A DNA stretch of 64,000 nt, taken from NCBI GenBank assembly GCA_947451525.1, contig CANFZM010000009.1, positions 1 to 64,000 on the forward strand. The letters run 5' to 3'. The first letter of the stretch is position 1, and the number at the start of each line of letters is the position of its first letter. The stretch is from Flavobacteriaceae bacterium. Its GTDB lineage: Bacteria > Bacteroidota > Bacteroidia > Flavobacteriales > Flavobacteriaceae. The position numbers were made by a program, and so were the translations under genes. The notes below the pieces were generated by a model, which did not search any database, was not told the origin of the DNA, and was given only the letters and a program-made list of their open reading frames with translations. This document shows, in pieces, positions 26,665-33,940 of this stretch.

Positions 26665-26976
26665 CTATATTTTAATTCCCGGAGGTAGTAAGTCTCTATA
26701 AGTAATATTTTTTCTGAAAAACAAAGCAATTTTAGGAAGGATAGGAACAACTTTTAGTTTGCGTTCGTAGGCTATTTCCATAATATTTTTTAATAAATCA
26801 TTGATAAATTCTTCATCTGTAAATCCTTCCGGAACGTTTATGCGAGTCAGAAAAATTTTCTTTTCTTGAAAGGAATATTCAAGGGAAACTAACTTCCCAT
26901 CCACCAAAGTTTCAAATTGTCTAGCGAAGGTATTGTCTTTAATTTCCATTTTTTCTAAAATTATCTCTGAGTTCAT
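26665..26976 (-). CDS. GNAT-type N-acetyltransferase-like protein (YjdJ group), 103 aa
   Basis: The short length and pattern fit the small GCN5-related family PF14542. A strand-rich N-terminal half (FETLVDGKLVSLEYSFQEKK, FLTRINVPEGF) precedes a helix beginning DEEFINDLLKNIMEIAYERK and the final strand KVVPILPKIALFFRKN, the usual acetyl-CoA-binding layout in reduced form. The substrate is unknown. It is monocistronic on the minus strand and ends before an 18-bp inverted repeat. Confidence 0.75.
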   Translation of the reverse strand: MNSEIILEKMEIKDNTFARQFETLVDGKLVSLEYSFQEKKIFLTRINVPEGFTDEEFINDLLKNIMEIAYERKLKVVPILPKIALFFRKNITYRDLLPPGIKI

Positions 26977-27026
26977 AAATAAATCAATAAAATTGAATTA
27001 GTTTTATGCAAATTTCGGAATAAATA

Positions 27027-27722
27027 ATGGATAATACCATCGAAATACGTAAAAATATGAGTAAGATTCCTGTTTATTTTATGCCTGGTTTGGCGGCAAG
27101 TTCTTCAATTTTTGAACGAATTGACTTGCCAAAAGATACTTTTGAAATTCATCTTCTAGAATGGTTTCAGCCTGAAAATCAGGAAACTATTACAAATTAT
27201 GCCAAGCGAATGGCCGAAAAAGTGGTGCACGAAAATGCTGTTTTATTAGGTGTTTCATTCGGTGGAATATTAGTTCAAGAAATGGCTCAGTTTTTAAATT
27301 TGAAGAAATTAATAATTGTTTCTAGTGTAAAATCGAATACCGAATTGCCTAAGAGAATGAAATTTGCTAGAACTACTAAAGCCTATAAATTACTTCCTAC
27401 TAGTTTGTTGCAAGACGTTGAAAAATTAGTTAAATATGCTTTTGGAGATGTTATGAAACAACGCGTAAAGTTGTACGAACAGTTTTTGCATTTACGAAAT
27501 AAAGAGTATTTAGATTGGGCAATTGAGCAAGTAGTTTGCTGGGAAAGAATTAAAATTGATGCCAATGTAATTCATATTCATGGAGATGCCGATGAGGTTT
27601 TTCCTTCTAAAAATATTAAATCCTTTATTAATGTTAAAGGAGGAACACATCTTATGATTTTAAACCGTTTTAGATGGTTCAATCAAAATTTACCCAAAAT
27701 AATTTTAGGAGAAGCTGTTTAA
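27027..27722 (+). CDS. Alpha/beta-fold hydrolase, 231 aa
   Basis: A compact alpha/beta hydrolase. The N-terminal strand and oxyanion region read IPVYFMPGLAASSSIFERI, and the nucleophile elbow is VLLGVSFGGILVQEMA, with the Ser in GVSFGG (about residue 84). The late acid and His may be the Asp of HIHGDADEVFP (about 196) and the His of KGGTHLMIL (about 214). No lid domain or signal peptide is seen, so it is cytoplasmic. The substrate cannot be predicted. An internal ATG at 27057 (MSKIPVYFMPG) is an equally good start. Confidence 0.85.
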   Translation: MDNTIEIRKNMSKIPVYFMPGLAASSSIFERIDLPKDTFEIHLLEWFQPENQETITNYAKRMAEKVVHENAVLLGVSFGGILVQEMAQFLNLKKLIIVSSVKSNTELPKRMKFARTTKAYKLLPTSLLQDVEKLVKYAFGDVMKQRVKLYEQFLHLRNKEYLDWAIEQVVCWERIKIDANVIHIHGDADEVFPSKNIKSFINVKGGTHLMILNRFRWFNQNLPKIILGEAV

Positions 27723-27766
27723 TTTTTCGGCTTGATTATTGTAGCTTTGTAGGTTAATAAAAAGAA

Positions 27767-28666
27767 ATGAAAATGAAAAAGGTACAATTTTTAGGAATCT
27801 TGACATTGCTAGTTTTTGCTAGTGGTTTATTTATGTTTGCACTTTCTGGTGACGATAAAAAGAAATTATTGCATGAAGGAACTTCGCAATATTTTCCGGT
27901 TTCAGTGGATTTTGCAGGCGAAAAAACACCTTTGCAAATATCGGATGTGCGGGAACGATTTGATCGCGAATTATTAGTAAACGCCAATCTTCATTCATCT
28001 ACTATTTTAATAATTAAACGTGCCAATCGCGCATTTCCAATTATAGAACCGATATTAAAACAATATGGAGTTCCAGACGATTTCAAATATTTAGCAGTAA
28101 TTGAAAGTGCTTTAACCAATGCCGTTTCGGCATCTGGTGCAAAAGGTGTGTGGCAATTCATGCCAGATACTGCCAAAGAAAAAGGTATGGAAGTTAACGA
28201 TGGTGTAGACGAGAGATATCATTTGCAAAAATCTACCGAAGCAGCCTGTAAATATTTATTGGCCGCCAAACAAAAATTTGGCAACTGGACTCTAGCAGCA
28301 GCCTCCTATAATGGCGGAATGAATGGCGTTAATACTAAAATATCCGAACAACAAGTTTCTGATTATTACGATTTATTGCTAACCGATGAAACTTCGAGAT
28401 ATGTTTTTAGAATTTTAGCACTTAAAGAAATTATGAAGCATCCAGAGCTTTATGGATTTGAAGTTGCTAAAAGCGAGATGTATGAAAATATCCCAACTAA
28501 AACACTAGAAGTAGATAGTTCCATTACCGATTTAGCAATTTTTGCAAAAAATCAAGGAATCAACTATAAAATATTAAAGATTCACAATCCGTGGTTGCGC
28601 GATAAAAAATTATCGAATTTAACCAAAAAGAAATATTTAATCGAAATTCCTACCCAAGGGTATTAA
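27767..28666 (+). CDS. Lytic transglycosylase, MltD-like, 299 aa
   Basis: After an N-terminal membrane or signal segment (VQFLGILTLLVFASGLFMFA), residues about 75-200 form an SLT domain: KYLAVIESALTNAVSASGAKG with the catalytic Glu (about 111), GVWQFMPDTAKEKG, and AAASYNGGMNGVN. This cuts peptidoglycan glycan strands to 1,6-anhydro ends in the periplasm. A short C-terminal part resembles the start of a LysM-like region (NYKILKIHNPWLRDKKLS) but no full LysM repeat follows. It begins 44 nt after the hydrolase gene, with a TAGCTTTG box (27742-27749) in the gap, and the next gene follows by 9 nt. Confidence 0.9.
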   Translation: MKMKKVQFLGILTLLVFASGLFMFALSGDDKKKLLHEGTSQYFPVSVDFAGEKTPLQISDVRERFDRELLVNANLHSSTILIIKRANRAFPIIEPILKQYGVPDDFKYLAVIESALTNAVSASGAKGVWQFMPDTAKEKGMEVNDGVDERYHLQKSTEAACKYLLAAKQKFGNWTLAAASYNGGMNGVNTKISEQQVSDYYDLLLTDETSRYVFRILALKEIMKHPELYGFEVAKSEMYENIPTKTLEVDSSITDLAIFAKNQGINYKILKIHNPWLRDKKLSNLTKKKYLIEIPTQGY

Positions 28667-28675
28667 TATAAATCC

Positions 28676-29047
28676 ATGAAAATGACAATTCCAACAATAA
28701 TAATAGTAATGGGTATTGGTTTAATAGCCGGAATGTTGAGTGGGTTAATTGGAGTAGGAGGAGGGATTATCATGGTGCCAATGCTACTCTTAATGGGATT
28801 CACACAGCAACAAGCGCAAGGAACCAGTTTAGCAGCACTATTACCACCAGTAACCTTATTTGCGGTTATAAATTACAACAAAGCCGGATTTATAGATTGG
28901 AGGTACGCATTAATTATTTCATCATTATTTATCGTTGGAGGCTATTTTGGAAGTAAAATAGCAGTAAATATTGACCAGCGTACCTTAAAAAAAATATTTG
29001 GGACTCTATTATTGGTAGTCGCTGGAAAAATGATTTTCGGAAAATAA
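28676..29047 (+). CDS. Half-length TSUP family membrane protein, 123 aa
   Basis: The protein has about four hydrophobic helices and one copy of the TSUP glycine motif (AGMLSGLIGVGGGIIMVPML). Usual TSUP permeases have two such repeats (compare 3697-4464, 255 aa), so this is a single-repeat protein that would have to dimerise to build a channel. It ends with a normal stop and charged tail (KMIFGK) and is not a frameshifted copy, because no second half follows. It is the last gene of a pair with the lytic transglycosylase and precedes a strong terminator. Confidence 0.85.
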   Translation: MKMTIPTIIIVMGIGLIAGMLSGLIGVGGGIIMVPMLLLMGFTQQQAQGTSLAALLPPVTLFAVINYNKAGFIDWRYALIISSLFIVGGYFGSKIAVNIDQRTLKKIFGTLLLVVAGKMIFGK

Positions 29048-29053
29048 AAACCT

Positions 29054-29088
29054 AAAAAAGGCTTTAGAAATTCTCTAAAGCCTTTTTT
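29054..29088. terminator. Bidirectional terminator
   Basis: A 15-bp stem (29054-29068 with 29074-29088: aaaaaaggctttaga and its complement) with a 5-nt loop lies between convergent genes and carries A and T tracts on its two sides. Confidence 0.88.
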
Positions 29089-29126
29089 ATATTCCTCGTA
29101 CCTCGTACTTCAAACCTCGTACCTCC

Positions 29127-29642
29127 CTAGATTTTCTTCATTTGATCTTTCATCAACTTGATTTGATCTTTCAACATTCCTTGTTTGTCCAATTTTTTAA
29201 CTTCACTTATTAAGTTAGTTGCTTCTAGTTTTCTTCTTCTAGAAAGTGCAACTCCAGCAAGGTTTAGTTTAGCAACTGCCAAATCCATATCCATATTTAA
29301 TCCCAATTCAATTGCTTTTTTGAAATATTTTTCCGCCTGAATCAAATTTGTTTGCGAAAGCATTAAACCTTGAAGATAGTTATAATAACCTTGTTGTTTT
29401 TTTACTAAAGCAGTTTCAGGATTTTTAATTTTAGTAAGCCATTTTCTTGCTCCATCAAAATTTTGCTTGCGCAATTGAAGAAAAGCCAATAAAATAAATT
29501 CATTTTTGTAATAAAGAAAAACAGGAACTAGAGATAAAAAGATTAGAAAAATCCCATTTCCAATGTTACTTTCTGTGAACTGCCATACTGCCGTTGCTAC
29601 AATTAGCGCCGCAAGTACAAGTTTAATATTTTTATGAAACAT
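29127..29642 (-). CDS. Membrane-anchored TPR-like protein, 171 aa
   Basis: Two N-terminal hydrophobic segments (LVLAALIVATAVWQF and IFLIFLSLVPVFLYY) are followed by a helical domain with TPR-like repeats: FDGARKWLTKIKNPETAL, YLQGLMLSQTNLIQAEKYFK and NLAGVALSRRRKLEATNLIS. It is probably an inner-membrane protein with a cytoplasmic scaffold domain. No specific family or partner is recognised. It is transcribed alone, converging with the TSUP gene. Confidence 0.75.
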   Translation of the reverse strand: MFHKNIKLVLAALIVATAVWQFTESNIGNGIFLIFLSLVPVFLYYKNEFILLAFLQLRKQNFDGARKWLTKIKNPETALVKKQQGYYNYLQGLMLSQTNLIQAEKYFKKAIELGLNMDMDLAVAKLNLAGVALSRRRKLEATNLISEVKKLDKQGMLKDQIKLMKDQMKKI

Positions 29643-29702
29643 AATTAATTTAATTTAGGTTACAAAGGTAATAAAAGGTTTTTAAAATATTTTTAAAAAA
29701 CT

Positions 29703-29734
29703 ACTTGCAAGTAATAAAAACCTTTGTATATTTG
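29703..29734 (+). promoter_or_regulatory. Bacteroidetes-type promoter of rpmH
   Basis: ACTTG (29703-29707) and TATATTTG (29727-29734) are spaced by 19 nt, a strong match to the -33/-7 consensus. The leader to rpmH is about 55 nt. Confidence 0.7.
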
Positions 29735-29793
29735 CACTCGGTTTTAAAACAGCCTACCAAATAGATTAATACACGATTTAAAGATAAAAAGCA

Positions 29794-29955
29794 ATGAGCA
29801 AAAGAACGTTTCAACCATCGAAAAGAAAAAGAAGAAATAAACACGGATTTATGGACAGAATGGCTTCTGCAAATGGAAGAAAAGTCCTTGCGCGTCGTAG
29901 AGCTAAAGGAAGACATAAATTGACTGTATCTTGCGAACCAAGACACAAAAAATAA
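29794..29955 (+). CDS. rpmH: 50S ribosomal protein L34
   Basis: A 53-aa strongly basic protein, [20 protein letters not shown] at its start and [15 protein letters not shown] further on, which identifies L34 of the large ribosomal subunit. It has an unusual Cys at residue 47 (VSCEPRHKK), where Ser is usual. The rnpA gene that follows rpmH in many phyla is absent, as is usual in Bacteroidota. It is a single-gene transcript with its own promoter and a strong terminator. Confidence 0.97.
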   Translation: MSKRTFQPSKRKRRNKHGFMDRMASANGRKVLARRRAKGRHKLTVSCEPRHKK

Positions 29956-29976
29956 TGATTAGATTCTAATCAATAT

Positions 29977-30013
29977 AAAGCCGTTACTATTTTTTAGTAG
30001 CGGCTTTTTTTTA
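29977..30013 (+). terminator. Terminator of rpmH
   Basis: A 13-bp stem (29977-29989 with 29995-30007; aaagccgttacta, one G-T wobble) is followed by T residues. Confidence 0.88.
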
Positions 30014-30040
30014 AACTTGTTTATAAAATTTAATAAGTTT

Positions 30041-30126
30041 CAGGAGCTATTTCCCGCTATCCGTTCCAATCTTTTTAATTTTAAAGAAAAATTAAAAAGG
30101 ATTTCCACTGCTATCGGGGCTAGGGC
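30041..30126 (+). repeat. Variable-hairpin intergenic repeat, copy C
   Basis: This copy reads caggagctatttcccgctat, ccgttccaat, a central hairpin, ggatttccactgctatcggg, gctagggcc. Its hairpin is 30071-30082 with 30088-30099 (ctttttaatttt / aaaattaaaaag). The flanks agree with copy A at nearly every position, yet the hairpins do not resemble each other. It lies 34 nt upstream of carB, probably in its leader. Confidence 0.8.
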
Positions 30127-30159
30127 CAAATCGTTAACAACAACTACAAACTAACTACA

Positions 30160-33012
30160 ATGCCAAAAGACAACTCCATTAAATCCGTTTTAATTATAGG
30201 TTCTGGACCTATTGTTATTGGGCAAGCATGCGAATTTGACTACGCAGGTTCCCAATCGGCACGTTCCATCCGCGAAGAAGGAATTGAGGTAATTCTTATC
30301 AATTCCAACCCAGCAACCATCATGACCGACCCAACTATGGCCGATCATGTGTATTTATTGCCGCTTACCACCAAGTCTTTAATTCAAATCTTAAAAGAAC
30401 ATCCGCAGATTGATGCAGTGCTTCCAACCATGGGAGGACAAACGGCTTTGAATCTTTGTTTAGAAGCAGATGAAAAAGGAATTTGGGAAGATTTCGGAGT
30501 AAAATTAATCGGGGTAGATGTTAATGCCATCAACATTACCGAAGACCGCGAGCAATTCAAACAATTATTAGAACGAATTAATGTTCCTACGGCACCAGCC
30601 AAAACAGCAACTTCCTTTTTGAAAGGAAAAGAAATCGCACAAGAATTTGGCTTTCCTTTAGTTATTCGTCCATCGTTTACTTTAGGAGGAACTGGAGCAG
30701 CATTTGTACATACCAAAGAAGAATTTGACGAAAAACTTACCTACGGATTGGAAATGTCTCCTATTCACGAAGTATTAATTGATAAAGCTTTATTGGGTTG
30801 GAAAGAATACGAACTAGAACTTTTAAGAGATAAAAATGATAATGTGGTTATCATTTGCTCCATAGAAAATATGGATCCAATGGGAATTCACACGGGAGAT
30901 TCCATTACGGTTGCTCCAGCAATGACTTTATCGGACACTACCTTTCAAAGAATGCGCGATTACGCTATTTTGATGATGCGTTCTATAGGGAATTTTGCAG
31001 GTGGTTGTAACGTGCAATTTGCCGTTTCACCAGACGAAAAAGAAGATATTGTCGCTATCGAAATCAATCCACGTGTTTCGCGTTCTTCTGCATTAGCATC
31101 CAAAGCAACGGGGTATCCTATTGCAAAAATCGCTTCTAAATTAGCTTTAGGGTACAACTTAGACGAATTACAAAACCAAATTACCAAATCAACTTCGGCT
31201 TTATTCGAACCAACTTTAGATTATGTTATCGTAAAAATTCCACGTTGGAACTTCGATAAATTTGAAGGAGCCGATAGAACCTTAGGGCTTCAAATGAAAT
31301 CGGTAGGAGAAGTGATGGGAATTGGACGATCGTTCCAAGAAGCATTACATAAAGCGACGCAATCCCTTGAAATCAAACGCAACGGACTAGGAGCAGACGG
31401 AAAAGGATATAAAAACTACGAACAAATTATTGAGAAACTAACTTTTGCAAGTTGGGATCGCGTTTTTGTGATTTATGATGCTATCGCAATGGGAATTCCA
31501 TTGACTAGAATTCACGAAATCACCAAAATTGATATGTGGTTTTTGAAACAATACGAAGAATTATATTCATTAGAAAGAGAAATTTCGACTTACAAATTAG
31601 ATACTTTACCAAAAGAATTATTATTGGAAGCCAAGCAAAAAGGCTATGGCGACCGACAAATTGCACATATGTTGGGCTGTTTGGAAAGTCAGGTTTATAA
31701 ATTGCGGGATGATAAAAACATCAAACGTGTTTATAAATTGGTGGATACTTGTGCTGCTGAATTTAAAGCGCAAACCCCTTATTATTACTCCACTTTTGAA
31801 GCAGAAATTGAAACTCCAACAGGAGAACGATACGTGCATAACGAAAGTATTGTAACCAATAAAAAGAAAGTAGTTGTTCTTGGTTCGGGTCCAAATAGAA
31901 TTGGGCAAGGAATTGAATTTGATTATTCTTGCGTGCATGGTGTTTTGGCTGCCAAAGAATGTGGTTACGAAACCATCATGATCAACTGTAATCCAGAAAC
32001 AGTTTCTACCGATTTTGATACGGCCGATAAATTGTATTTTGAACCTGTATTCTGGGAACATATTTACGACATCATCCAACACGAAAAACCAGAAGGTGTC
32101 ATCGTGCAATTGGGTGGGCAAACGGCTTTAAAATTGGCTGAAAAATTATCCAAATACGGAATAAAAATTTTAGGAACTTCGTTTGATGCTTTGGATTTAG
32201 CCGAAGATAGAGGTCGTTTTTCTGAATTGTTAACCGATTTAAAAATTCCATTTCCACAATTCGGAATTGCCGAAAATGCAGATGAAGCGTCGGCTTTGGC
32301 AGATGTTTTAGATTTTCCTTTATTAGTTAGACCTTCTTATGTTTTGGGTGGTCAAGGAATGAAAATCGTCATCAACAAGCAAGAATTAGAAGAGCATGTT
32401 ATAGATTTATTGAAAAGCATTCCAGGAAATAAATTGCTATTGGATCATTATTTAGATGGTGCAATTGAAGCCGAAGCAGATGCTATTTGCGATGGTGAAA
32501 ATGTGTACATCATCGGAATCATGGAACACATTGAGCCTTGCGGAATTCACTCTGGAGATTCTAATGCAACTTTGCCTCCTTTTAATTTAGGGGAATTTGT
32601 AATGCAACAAATAAAAGATCATACTAAAAAAATCGCTTTAGCATTGCGAACTGTTGGGTTAATCAACATTCAATTTGCTATAAAAGACGATATAGTTTAT
32701 ATTATTGAAGCCAACCCGCGTGCTTCAAGAACGGTTCCGTTTATAGCAAAAGCATATGGCGAACCGTATGTGAATTATGCAACCAAAGTAATGCTTGGCG
32801 AAAATAAAGTAACCGATTTTAAATTCAATCCGCAGTTAAAAGGATATGCCATTAAGCAACCGGTTTTCTCTTTTAGTAAGTTCCAAAATGTGAATAAAGC
32901 ATTAGGGCCAGAAATGAAATCCACCGGGGAAAGTATCCTATTTATTGATGATTTAAAAGACGATCAGTTTTATGAATTGTATTCCCGACGTAAAATGTAT
33001 TTGAGTAAATAA
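30160..33012 (+). CDS. carB: Carbamoyl-phosphate synthase large subunit, without allosteric domain
   Basis: CarB makes carbamoyl phosphate from ammonia, bicarbonate and two ATP for pyrimidine and arginine synthesis. The 950 aa hold both ATP-grasp halves: IIGSGPIVIGQACEFDYAG and the first synthetase unit (about 1-400), the oligomerisation region (about 400-550), and the second unit beginning VLGSGPNRIGQGIEFDYS (about 568) with RPSYVLGGQGM. The E. coli enzyme has 1073 residues; this one stops at YSRRKMYLSK, lacking the C-terminal MGS-like domain that binds UMP, IMP and ornithine. That shorter form is usual in Bacteroidota and is followed by a normal terminator. carA is not in the window. Confidence 0.96.
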   Translation: MPKDNSIKSVLIIGSGPIVIGQACEFDYAGSQSARSIREEGIEVILINSNPATIMTDPTMADHVYLLPLTTKSLIQILKEHPQIDAVLPTMGGQTALNLCLEADEKGIWEDFGVKLIGVDVNAINITEDREQFKQLLERINVPTAPAKTATSFLKGKEIAQEFGFPLVIRPSFTLGGTGAAFVHTKEEFDEKLTYGLEMSPIHEVLIDKALLGWKEYELELLRDKNDNVVIICSIENMDPMGIHTGDSITVAPAMTLSDTTFQRMRDYAILMMRSIGNFAGGCNVQFAVSPDEKEDIVAIEINPRVSRSSALASKATGYPIAKIASKLALGYNLDELQNQITKSTSALFEPTLDYVIVKIPRWNFDKFEGADRTLGLQMKSVGEVMGIGRSFQEALHKATQSLEIKRNGLGADGKGYKNYEQIIEKLTFASWDRVFVIYDAIAMGIPLTRIHEITKIDMWFLKQYEELYSLEREISTYKLDTLPKELLLEAKQKGYGDRQIAHMLGCLESQVYKLRDDKNIKRVYKLVDTCAAEFKAQTPYYYSTFEAEIETPTGERYVHNESIVTNKKKVVVLGSGPNRIGQGIEFDYSCVHGVLAAKECGYETIMINCNPETVSTDFDTADKLYFEPVFWEHIYDIIQHEKPEGVIVQLGGQTALKLAEKLSKYGIKILGTSFDALDLAEDRGRFSELLTDLKIPFPQFGIAENADEASALADVLDFPLLVRPSYVLGGQGMKIVINKQELEEHVIDLLKSIPGNKLLLDHYLDGAIEAEADAICDGENVYIIGIMEHIEPCGIHSGDSNATLPPFNLGEFVMQQIKDHTKKIALALRTVGLINIQFAIKDDIVYIIEANPRASRTVPFIAKAYGEPYVNYATKVMLGENKVTDFKFNPQLKGYAIKQPVFSFSKFQNVNKALGPEMKSTGESILFIDDLKDDQFYELYSRRKMYLSK

Positions 33013-33013
33013 C

Positions 33014-33045
33014 AAAAAAATCCCGATGAAAATCGGGATTTTTTT
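33014..33045. terminator. Bidirectional terminator after carB
   Basis: A 14-bp perfect stem (33014-33027 with 33032-33045; aaaaaaatcccgat) with the loop gaaa, between convergent genes. Confidence 0.9.
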
Positions 33046-33065
33046 ATTTAATGCTGTCCTGTAAA

Positions 33066-33557
33066 TTATTTTATTTTCTTAATCAATTCATTAAGTTTTG
33101 CAGCATCCAAATTCGCCATTTCTTTTGCAACTAGAATTCCTTTTGCGTTATAAAAATAGGTGGTAGGTCTTGTGTTAATTCCATAATTAGACAAATTTTC
33201 ACTACTTTTTAAATAATTAAAAGTATAAGGATTAGATTTAGAAAACTTAGTTATTTTCTCTATTGGTTCATCCGAAATCATAATGAAATTAACTTCCTCA
33301 CCATATTGTTGTTTGATTTTTTCAAATTCAGGAAATTCCGCTCTACAAGGAGCGCACCATGTTGCCCAATAATTAACCACAAGTGGTTTTCCAATATAAT
33401 TTTCTAAATTAACTTTGTTTCCATTTAAATCTTGCGTTTCAACTTGACTAAGCGAAAGGTCAGGTTGTGTCATAAAATTAAAATAAAGTACAACAGCAGT
33501 AACAATAAATAATGCGCTACCTGTCATATAGCCCTTCCAAAAAGATTTTTTTTCCAT
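33066..33557 (-). CDS. TlpA/ResA-type membrane-anchored thioredoxin, 163 aa
   Basis: An N-terminal signal anchor (SFWKGYMTGSALFIVTAVVL) carries a periplasmic thioredoxin fold with the active site WATWCAPCRAEFPEF (CAPC). The later cis-Pro segment is NTRPTTYFYN. Such proteins reduce disulfides, for example in cytochrome c maturation. The ATG at 33555-33557 (MEKKSFWKG) gives the proper anchor; the upstream ATG at 33584 would add MVNFQFTKN. A possible 35-residue membrane ORF ends 4 nt upstream. Confidence 0.9.
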   Translation of the reverse strand: MEKKSFWKGYMTGSALFIVTAVVLYFNFMTQPDLSLSQVETQDLNGNKVNLENYIGKPLVVNYWATWCAPCRAEFPEFEKIKQQYGEEVNFIMISDEPIEKITKFSKSNPYTFNYLKSSENLSNYGINTRPTTYFYNAKGILVAKEMANLDAAKLNELIKKIK

Positions 33558-33561
33558 GTTT

Positions 33562-33669
33562 TTAGTGAATTGAAAGTTTACCAAATACTACTATTACTAT
33601 TACGGTTATAATTAATAAACTTATAAAGCCAGAAATTAAACCTACATAAAAACTCGCATTTTTTTTCAT
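33562..33669 (-). CDS. Possible small single-span membrane protein, 35 aa
   Basis: The frame encodes MKKNASFYVGLISGFISLLI followed by ITVIVIVVFGKLSIH: a short charged start, one long hydrophobic helix and a basic tail. It ends 4 nt before the thioredoxin start on the same strand, which is the spacing of coupled genes, and its layout echoes the thioredoxin's own signal anchor. No family is known and there is no strong ribosome-binding site, which is normal in this phylum. Confidence 0.4.
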   Translation of the reverse strand: MKKNASFYVGLISGFISLLIITVIVIVVFGKLSIH

Positions 33670-33860
33670 ATCATTTTTTTTATATGTTATTAGCCATTAG
33701 ACGATTAAGTTTTTATTTTGTTACAAATAAAATTAATTTTTGCTAATTATTACGTTTAAGAATCATTTTTTCGCATCAAATCAATATTTTTTTGAATTTT
33801 CAAATTCCCCAATAAAAACCTATCTTCGCTTTTGAGAAAAGAGAATAGAACAAAGACTAA

Positions 33861-33922
33861 AGAGAATAGATGATAATAAGTTTAGTAAAACTCGCTCATC
33901 TATATTCTATCATCTATTCTCT
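33861..33922. repeat. 15-bp inverted repeat in the recG leader
   Basis: agagaatagatgata (33861-33875) is the exact reverse complement of 33908-33922. It lies 18 nt before the recG start. The words gagaatag and attctatcatc resemble those flanking the HsdR_N gene at 57296-57323 and 57788-57815. Confidence 0.7.
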
Positions 33923-33940
33923 ATCATCTATTTTAAAAAA

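Noticed and set aside
31621..32121. 166-codon minus-strand frame inside carB
   Set aside because: It is antisense to the highly conserved middle of CarB; length alone reflects codon bias of the real gene.
30160..33012. CarB as a frameshifted or truncated gene
   Set aside because: The end is followed at once by a strong terminator, and the short form is usual in this phylum. No coding trace of the missing domain follows.
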